A stretch of DNA of 64,000 nt from Nocardia tengchongensis (GTDB taxonomy: Bacteria; Actinomycetota; Actinomycetes; Mycobacteriales; Mycobacteriaceae): contig NZ_CP074371.1 in assembly GCF_018362975.1 (NCBI RefSeq), positions 1,612,001-1,676,000 on the forward strand, in the 5' to 3' direction. The notes under the pieces are model-generated. The model saw only the letters and a program-made list of their open reading frames with translations. It ran no database searches and was not told the DNA's origin. The position numbers and the translations under genes are program-made. This document shows positions 57,100 through 64,000 of this stretch, one piece after another (within the stretch, counting starts at the first letter, position 1; every line of letters begins with the position of its first letter).

Positions 57100-57711
57100 T
57101 TACGCGGTGCCGAAGCCTGGTTCGAAGTTGCGGCCGTAGTCGAGGCGCTGCGCGTAGCCGGCCTGCGGGTAGCCGGGCTGGGCGTATCCGGCCTGGTCGT
57201 ACGGGGCCGGTTCGGCGTAGGGCGCGGCCTCGGTGCTCTCGGCCGGAGCCTCGAGCTCGCCGAGTCCCTGTAGGCCGGTGACGGATTCGACGAAGGCGAT
57301 GAAGTTGCTGATCATCGTCTCGCCCTCGCGTCGCGCGCTGCGCTTGAGGACCATGCCGGGCACCGGGATCGGCAGGTAGAGCTCCGAGTGGTACCAGACT
57401 TCCGTTGCGCCGTCCTCGAATTCGGCGAGGTCGAACCAGCCCTTGCCACCGGCTCCGGCGCTGGACTCGGTGACCTGCCATTCGACGCGGTTCTCGGTGC
57501 AGGTGTACTCGACGACCTGGCGGTCGGGCCGGCCCATCAGGCTGGTCGAGATGTACACGCGCTTCGGGCGGCCGAAGTCGTCGCGGCTGGCGACCCGGAC
57601 ATCCTGGTGCGAGGGCGACCAGTCGGGCATCTGCTCGACCATGAGCAACGCGTCCATCACCTGATCGGGATCAAGGTCGATCACGAACCGGTGGTCAGTT
57701 TTCGTGCGCAT
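57100..57711 (-). CDS. SRPBCC-fold protein with disordered tail
   Basis: 203 residues from ATG 57711. Residues 1-145 form an SRPBCC/START-like domain (DHRFVIDLDPDQVMDALLMVEQMPDWSPSH, GATEVWYHSELYLPIPVPG). The last ~50 residues are a low-complexity tail with AGYAQPGYPQ repeats, a style shared by several proteins in this window. Mycobacterial homologues are annotated as polyketide cyclase/dehydrase-like. A perfect 16-bp palindrome lies 73 bp upstream of the start. Confidence 0.85.
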   Translation of the reverse strand: MRTKTDHRFVIDLDPDQVMDALLMVEQMPDWSPSHQDVRVASRDDFGRPKRVYISTSLMGRPDRQVVEYTCTENRVEWQVTESSAGAGGKGWFDLAEFEDGATEVWYHSELYLPIPVPGMVLKRSARREGETMISNFIAFVESVTGLQGLGELEAPAESTEAAPYAEPAPYDQAGYAQPGYPQAGYAQRLDYGRNFEPGFGTA

Positions 57712-57783
57712 ATCTACCCTCCACTCGGGGACCGATTGTGACCAGGGTCGCTCCGAGAGTCAACTGTGCACGCCACCGCTCTT

Positions 57784-57799
57784 GACCGACTGGTCGGTC
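57784..57799. promoter_or_regulatory. TetR-type palindromic operator
   Basis: GACCGAC-TG-GTCGGTC is perfectly palindromic over 16 bp (7-bp arms), a form common for TetR-family operators. It lies 73 bp upstream of the SRPBCC gene (minus strand). The 57712-57904 gap holds no gene that I can support. Confidence 0.55.
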
Positions 57800-57904
57800 T
57801 GGTTTGTCGCAATGTCCCTGCTCCGCGCAGGTATCCATCCGGGCCGGGGTCGCGCCGGAATTCATTTCCGGAGGCGGCGCCCGCGACCCGCTGACCGGGA
57901 CGCC

Positions 57905-58087
57905 TCAGCCGTGTTTCACTTCCGAGTCCGGACCCGGGAACACCAGGTTCGTCCGGCCGTCCGGGAAACGCACGACGTAGGGCGGTTCCCCGTCCTCTCC
58001 GCGCACCTCGACGATCTCCGCGGTGTGATCGGGGAGTCCGACATTTCGCCCGTGAACGACCAGTTGGTCACCGACAGTTGCTCGCAT
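57905..58087 (-). CDS. DUF1918 domain protein, 60 aa
   Basis: Start ATG 58087, with GGGAGGAG upstream. The whole protein is one DUF1918 domain: MRATVGDQLVVHGRNVGLPD, IVEVRGEDGEPPYVVRF and terminal TNLVFPGPDSEV. It is an SH3-like small barrel common in actinobacteria, with unknown function. It lies 31 bp downstream of the TetR gene on the same strand. Confidence 0.92.
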   Translation of the reverse strand: MRATVGDQLVVHGRNVGLPDHTAEIVEVRGEDGEPPYVVRFPDGRTNLVFPGPDSEVKHG

Positions 58088-58118
58088 ACCTGCGATTCTC
58101 CTCCCGCAGTGATCCTGG

Positions 58119-58697
58119 TCACAAGGCGGGGATGGCGCGGTCGACCGCCACCCGGATCAGTCGCGCCGCTTCCTCGTCACCGAAGATGCCGGGCAGTGTG
58201 AGCCTTTCGACGATCAGCCAGTTCAGGGCCAGGAACAGCAGAATTACCGAGTCCGCGTCGCCGGGCAGGCCGGAGTCCAGATGATTGCGGACATTGAATT
58301 CGATGTCGGCGCGCACCCGTTTGGTGAGGATCGTCTGCAGCTCCGGGCGGCGGGTGGCCTCCAGGCGCAGTTCCAGCAGGGCGAGATAGCCGGTGCGGAA
58401 CCCGGTGATCCGGGTGACCGTCTCGGTCATCAGCTCCGCGATGGTCTCGCGGGTGCGTGGGCCGGTGAACAGGTGGTTCATCGTCTCGGCGCTGGGTTGT
58501 AGCCGCTCGTAGAAGCGGTGGCCGGCCTGGATGAAGAGCTCGTCCCGATTCGGGAAGTAGTTGGAGGCCGTGCCCGCGGGGACGGCCGCCTCCTTGTCGA
58601 CCGCGCGGAAGGTTAGCCCGCGGGCGCCGTCGCGGGCCAGGACCTCGATGGCGGCGTCGATCAGGGCATTGCGTCGTTCCGGATTCGTTCGAACCAT
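58119..58697 (-). CDS. TetR-family regulator
   Basis: 192 residues from ATG 58697, with GGAG eight bases upstream; GTG 58706 is an alternative start. N-terminal HTH (RNALIDAAIEVLARDGARGLTFRAVDKEAAVPAGTASNYFPNRDEL) and an all-helical ligand domain. Divergent from a dihydrofolate-reductase-like gene, with a palindromic operator between the two, so it likely represses itself and that gene. Confidence 0.93.
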   Translation of the reverse strand: MVRTNPERRNALIDAAIEVLARDGARGLTFRAVDKEAAVPAGTASNYFPNRDELFIQAGHRFYERLQPSAETMNHLFTGPRTRETIAELMTETVTRITGFRTGYLALLELRLEATRRPELQTILTKRVRADIEFNVRNHLDSGLPGDADSVILLFLALNWLIVERLTLPGIFGDEEAARLIRVAVDRAIPAL

Positions 58698-58713
58698 TGA
58701 CACCACTCCATCT

Positions 58714-58752
58714 GTAGTACTACGTTCGTAACCACTACGGACACAGTACTAC
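58714..58752. promoter_or_regulatory. TetR operator region, repeated AGTACTAC
   Basis: The perfect palindrome GTAGTACTAC (58714-58723) is followed by TACGTTCGTA, and AGTACTACG recurs at 58745-58753. It lies in the 72-bp gap between the divergent TetR and reductase genes. Confidence 0.6.
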
Positions 58753-58769
58753 GAATGGGGCGGTACAAT

Positions 58770-59354
58770 ATGCGAAACCTCGTCTACTACGTGGCGGTCT
58801 CCCTGGACGGTTACATCGCGGGTCCGGAAGGTCAGGTCGACTTCTATCCGGTGGCCGACGACATGGCGGCCTGGTTCAACGAGCGGTACCCCGAGGCTGT
58901 CCCGACGCACATCCGCCCGCACGCGGGCCTTCCGGTCGATACGCCCAACAATGAATGGGACACCTTGCTCATGGGCCGTGGCACCTACGAGCTCGCGCTC
59001 GCCGTGGGCATCGCCAGCCCGTACGACCACCTGAAGCAGTACGTCTTCTCCACAACCCTCGCCCCCGTGGACAACCCGCAGGTGGAAGTGGTGGCCGGCG
59101 ATCCGGTCGAGTTGGTGCGTCGATTGAAGAAGGAAGCGGGTAAGGACATCTGGCTCTGTGGCGGCGCGAACCTGGCCGGGCAGCTGGCCGACGAGGTCGA
59201 CCGGATGATCATCAAGAGTTACCCGGTGATCGCGGGCGCGGGCCTGCCGCTCTTCTCCGGCGGATTCCGGCCCGCTCGATTCACCGTTACCCAACGCCGC
59301 GAATTCAGTAACGGGGCCCAGGTGACCTGGTTGGACCGGGTGCGGCCGGAATAG
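58770..59354 (+). CDS. Dihydrofolate-reductase-family (RibD C-terminal-like) protein
   Basis: 194 residues from ATG 58770, chosen over ATG 58755 because GGGGCGG then stands six bases upstream. Fold motifs: MRNLVYYVAVSLDGYIAGPEG, LLMGRGTYELAL, DIWLCGGANLAGQLADEVDRMIIKSYPVIAG and the C-terminal strand. This group of RibD/DHFR-like proteins binds NADPH; actual substrates are mostly unknown. Divergent from, and probably repressed by, the TetR gene. Confidence 0.9.
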   Translation: MRNLVYYVAVSLDGYIAGPEGQVDFYPVADDMAAWFNERYPEAVPTHIRPHAGLPVDTPNNEWDTLLMGRGTYELALAVGIASPYDHLKQYVFSTTLAPVDNPQVEVVAGDPVELVRRLKKEAGKDIWLCGGANLAGQLADEVDRMIIKSYPVIAGAGLPLFSGGFRPARFTVTQRREFSNGAQVTWLDRVRPE

Positions 59355-59466
59355 CTGGCCGATGGCCGAAAGCGGCCGACGAGAGGTGGGGCGAAATCTC
59401 GTGGACCTGGGCCGGTAGTCTTGACCCTCGGTAGCAGCAGTTTGTCGATCTTGGAGGATTTCCGCC

Positions 59467-61768
<2,302 letters not shown>

Positions 61769-61794
61769 TCAGTTCTCTGATCGATCTATCCGTT

Positions 61795-61828
61795 ACGGAC
61801 CGTGCACACAATGTGCGCGGTCCGTTTT
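61795..61828 (+). terminator. Intrinsic terminator of the ask-asd operon
   Basis: A 14-bp stem (61795-61808 with 61812-61825, one T-G pair), loop CAA, then TTTTC. It lies 26 bp after the asd stop and has the stem plus T-run of a canonical intrinsic terminator. The convergent small gene ends at 61838. Confidence 0.88.
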
Positions 61829-61837
61829 CGGATATGG

Positions 61838-62038
61838 TCAATCGGTCCAGAGTTCCGCGCACGGCAGTGGCGCGAGCCGATCGATGGGCATGCCGTCGAT
61901 GGTGACTTCAATGCGATGCGGTCGCAAATGCGCAGCGAGGCGTTCCGCAATTGCTCGCTCCGCGCGGTAATCCAAGATCATTCCGCCAGGAAACCGCAGG
62001 CGCACATGGACTTCGTCGGTTTCGGTGCCGGCGGTCAT
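61838..62038 (-). CDS. Small hypothetical protein, 66 aa
   Basis: Start ATG 62038 overlaps the stop of the upstream small membrane-protein gene by 4 bp (ATGA), which supports both as coupled genes. The product is an alpha/beta mini-protein (TDEVHVRLRFPGGMILDYRAERAIAERLAAHL, then IEVTIDGMPID) without membrane segment. No family recognised. Confidence 0.65.
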   Translation of the reverse strand: MTAGTETDEVHVRLRFPGGMILDYRAERAIAERLAAHLRPHRIEVTIDGMPIDRLAPLPCAELWTD

Positions 62039-62247
62039 CGCGCGGGCGCCCGGTGTGTGGCTGGTTGACCTTTCCTCGTGCGTGAGTTCCGGTTACCCTC
62101 GCGTTCGAGGCGGGCGGTGATGGATTGCACCGTCGCCCCGTCAGCAGTGGAGGAATACCTGGTGGCCGCTAGGGCGCACGCCGCGAACCACATTGCCGCG
62201 CCGCCGATTCCGGCTCCGAGTAGGAAGAAGAGAAGTTCGCCGGGCAT
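62035..62247 (-). CDS. Small single-pass membrane protein, 70 aa
   Basis: Start ATG 62247 behind AGAGGTGG (GTG 62253 is an alternative). One N-terminal helix, LLFFLLGAGIGGAAMWFAACALAA, followed by a basic cytoplasmic tail (ITARLEREGNRNSRTRKG). Translationally coupled to the next small gene. Both lie back to back with the XRE regulator, an arrangement often seen for small accessory genes controlled by such regulators. Confidence 0.6.
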   Translation of the reverse strand: MPGELLFFLLGAGIGGAAMWFAACALAATRYSSTADGATVQSITARLEREGNRNSRTRKGQPATHRAPAR

Positions 62248-62493
62248 GACCACCTCTTGTCGTCCGTTTGGTTCGACGGGTCCTCTTCAAACGTTAAACA
62301 CAGAAAAATTGCGGTGCAATAAGAAAAATCCATGTTCCATACTGTGCGCCGTAAGCTCGCCCGGTCTGGAATCCTTGTCGGCAGATCCCCCCTTGGAAGG
62401 AATGGGTGGAAGGAGAAGGGCATGGTAGACATCGGCGAAACAAGCGGGCGGTGACGGCCGGGAAAGCCGATCAGGCAGAAGGAGTTTGACCCG
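62248..62493. promoter_or_regulatory. Divergent promoter region with a possible 10-codon upstream frame
   Basis: An AT-rich segment (about 62280-62345) between the small membrane gene and the XRE regulator probably holds both promoters. At 62422-62454 a 10-codon frame (MVDIGETSGR) has a good GGAAGGAGAAGGG ribosome site and ends 39 bp before the regulator start; it may be a leader frame. Confidence 0.4.
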
Positions 62494-63743
62494 GTGGCCG
62501 AAAGTACCCTTGGGCACGGGTAGCGGAGTTGCGCCGGCGGCGGGGACTATCGCAGAAAGAGTTGGGCGCGGCGATTCGGCGCTCGGAAAGCTGGGTGTCG
62601 CAGGTCGAGCGAGACGTGCTGCCTGTTGAGCGACTGTCCGTTCTGCAAAGATTGGCGGACGTGCTCGGCGTGGCGGTACGCGATCTGCGTCCCGAAGCTG
62701 CCGAACCGGTGGCCGCCGACCGCGGTGACGGGCATCGGCCCGGCTCTGCGGTTTTCGAGCAGCTGCGGCTGCTGCTCACCGGACATCCCGCACTGGACCA
62801 GCTTTTCGGAGACGACACCGATCGCAATCTCGAGACGAGCACTGCGGTGGAGAAACTCCCGGAGCTGCAACAGCGGGTGGACCTGGCCTGGCAGCTGGCG
62901 CACGAATCCCGGTTGGTCGAGGTGGGCGGCAGCCTGCTGGAACTGATTCCGGACCTCGAACACGCCGCGCGGGCGAACACCCCGCATCGGGCGGAGGTGC
63001 TGACCCAGCTCTCGCGCGCCTATCAAGTGGCCGCGACCGCGTTCACCCGTCAGGAAGAGGTCGACGCGGCGTGGGTCGCGGCCGATCGCGCATTGTCCGC
63101 GGCCGAGGAATCCGGTGACGCGCTCAGCGTCGTGGCCGGAACCTACCGCATGGCGCAGGCCTTCCTGCGCCTGCAACGACTGGAACAGGCCGAACAGGCG
63201 GCACGGGTGTCGGTGGCGGCGCTGGCCGCGCAGGCGGCGGCCGAGCATCCGCAGCCGGAAGTGCTGTCGCTCTACGGATCCCTGCAGCTCATGCTGGCGG
63301 TGATCGCGGCGACCGACGGGAATCGTACGGCGGCTCGCACCGGGCTGGCGGCGGCGCGCTCCGCCGCCGATCGGCTGGGCGAGGGCCGCAACGATTTCGA
63401 CACCGAGTTCGGTCCGACCGGGGTCGCCGTGCACGCGGTGGCCGTGGCCGTCGAATTGGGTGACGCCGGTGAGGCGCTCGATATCGCGCGCACCGTCGAC
63501 GCGTCGATCCTGTCGCCGGAACGCCAGGCCCGCTTCCTGGTCGATGTCGCTCGCGCGCACGCGCAGCGGCGGCAGGCGTCGGAGGCCTTGGAGGCGTTGC
63601 TCGATGCCGAGCGACTAACCCCCGAACTGGTGCACACCGATCACCGCGCCCGCGAAGTGGTGCGGGATCTGCTGCAGTTCGCCGGTCGCCGACCGGCAGA
63701 GGAATTACGGGAGCTGGCCGGGCGGGCCGCGGTCACCCCCTGA
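62494..63743 (+). CDS. XRE-family regulator with TPR-like C-terminal region (frameshifted at the 5' end)
   Basis: About 416 residues from GTG 62494, with AAGGAG upstream. The first frame gives MAESTLGH and then stops. Restoring a C at about 62517 (CACGGG to CACCGGG) gives HRVAELRRRRGLSQKELG and the main frame. HTH at about 8-65 (LSQKELGAAIRRSESWVSQVERDVLPVERLSVLQRLADVLG), then helical TPR-like repeats to the end (AYQVAATAFTRQEEVDAAWVAADRAL, MAQAFLRLQRLEQAEQAARVSV). This design is common among actinomycete accessory regulators. Targets unknown; it is divergent from two small genes. Confidence 0.82.
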
Positions 63744-63761
63744 CGGGGCTGTCGTCGGTGG

Positions 63762-64000
63762 TCAGCGCACACCCGGTGTGCGCGGGTCGGGGCCGACGCA
63801 TGCCACCAGCAGGCAGCCCGGGGGCGCGTCGCTGAAGGGTGGGGCGAGGGGAAGGTTCAAGCAGGACAGCGCGGTACAGCCGGGATAGGCGTCCGCGCCG
63901 ACGCCGAACACGGCCAGCGCGATATCGGTGTCGAAGTAGGAGCCGTAGTTCACCCCCAGCGGCGTCTCCACATAGGGACCCGGATCCGGGATGGGGTTGT
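63762..64000 (-). CDS. C-terminal part of an unknown protein (5' end beyond the window)
   Basis: The frame is open from the window end to the stop at 63762, so this is the last ~79 residues of a longer gene. An in-frame GTG at 63971 exists but is not needed. The sequence (GVNYGSYFDTDIALAVFG, CTALSCLNLPLAP, CLLVACVGPDPRTPG) has four cysteines and a hydrophobic, glycine-rich character suggesting a secreted protein. Not recognised. Confidence 0.55.
   Translation of the reverse strand, partial: NPIPDPGPYVETPLGVNYGSYFDTDIALAVFGVGADAYPGCTALSCLNLPLAPPFSDAPPGCLLVACVGPDPRTPGVR

Noticed and set aside
59357..59466. Lysine riboswitch before ask
   Set aside because: The 112-bp gap is too short and lacks the L-box core; only a small GC hairpin near 59360 is seen.

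Overview
The sequence looks like chromosome from a mycolic-acid actinomycete, most likely Nocardia. It is GC-rich with G/C-ending codons and many GTG starts. Its backbone order (dnaX, a Cfa-like methyltransferase with its FAD partner, SRPBCC, ybaB-recR, leuA, murT-gatD, ask-asd) follows the Mycobacterium tuberculosis Rv3721c-Rv3708c block as I remember it, with accessory genes inserted. I see no rRNA, tRNA, CRISPR array, insertion sequence or prophage.

Layout. 1-7200: end of a HEAT-repeat protein, a frameshifted Imm49-type immunity gene, a DUF2207 membrane protein, a zinc metallopeptidase, an ammonium transporter and an unknown gene. 7210-18700: dnaX, the fadA-fadB beta-oxidation pair, a PknK-type kinase/regulator and a membrane-anchored hydrolase. 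18769-21513: a methyltransferase and FAD oxidoreductase pair. 21703-29778: an accessory block dominated by one giant TIR / phosphoesterase-like / NACHT / pentapeptide / WD40 protein, plus a permease and an unknown two-helix membrane protein. 29948-33859: SRPBCC, VOC, MerR, ybaB, recR and small proteins. 34004-41048: a transglutaminase / DUF2126 / permuted ATP-grasp / alpha-E operon. 41112-45000: leuA with a leader peptide, and an EspI-like ParA ATPase. 45076-50832: LLM oxidoreductase, LysR/EamA divergent pair, a Tat flavoprotein and a PPOX flavoprotein. 51014-55813: murT-gatD, a cholesterol-oxidase-like enzyme and a voltage-sensor-like protein. 55818-64000: LtrA, SRPBCC, DUF1918, a TetR/reductase divergent pair, ask-asd, two small proteins, an XRE regulator and a truncated gene.

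The genes form several functional groups. fadA-fadB are two subunits of one beta-oxidation complex. murT-gatD amidate peptidoglycan lipid II. ask-asd carry out the first two steps towards lysine, threonine, methionine and diaminopimelate. leuA commits to leucine and appears to be controlled by a short leucine-rich leader peptide. The DUF2126/ATP-grasp/alpha-E/transglutaminase set is probably a peptide-tagging or peptide-ligase system.

Caution: seven genes, including essential-type genes such as leuA, are broken by about nine one- or two-base indels, mostly in short G/C runs. I read these as sequence errors more than biology, and I annotate each such gene as one CDS. The most interesting object is the giant TIR-NACHT-WD40 protein, which has the architecture of a bacterial NLR-like immune sensor.
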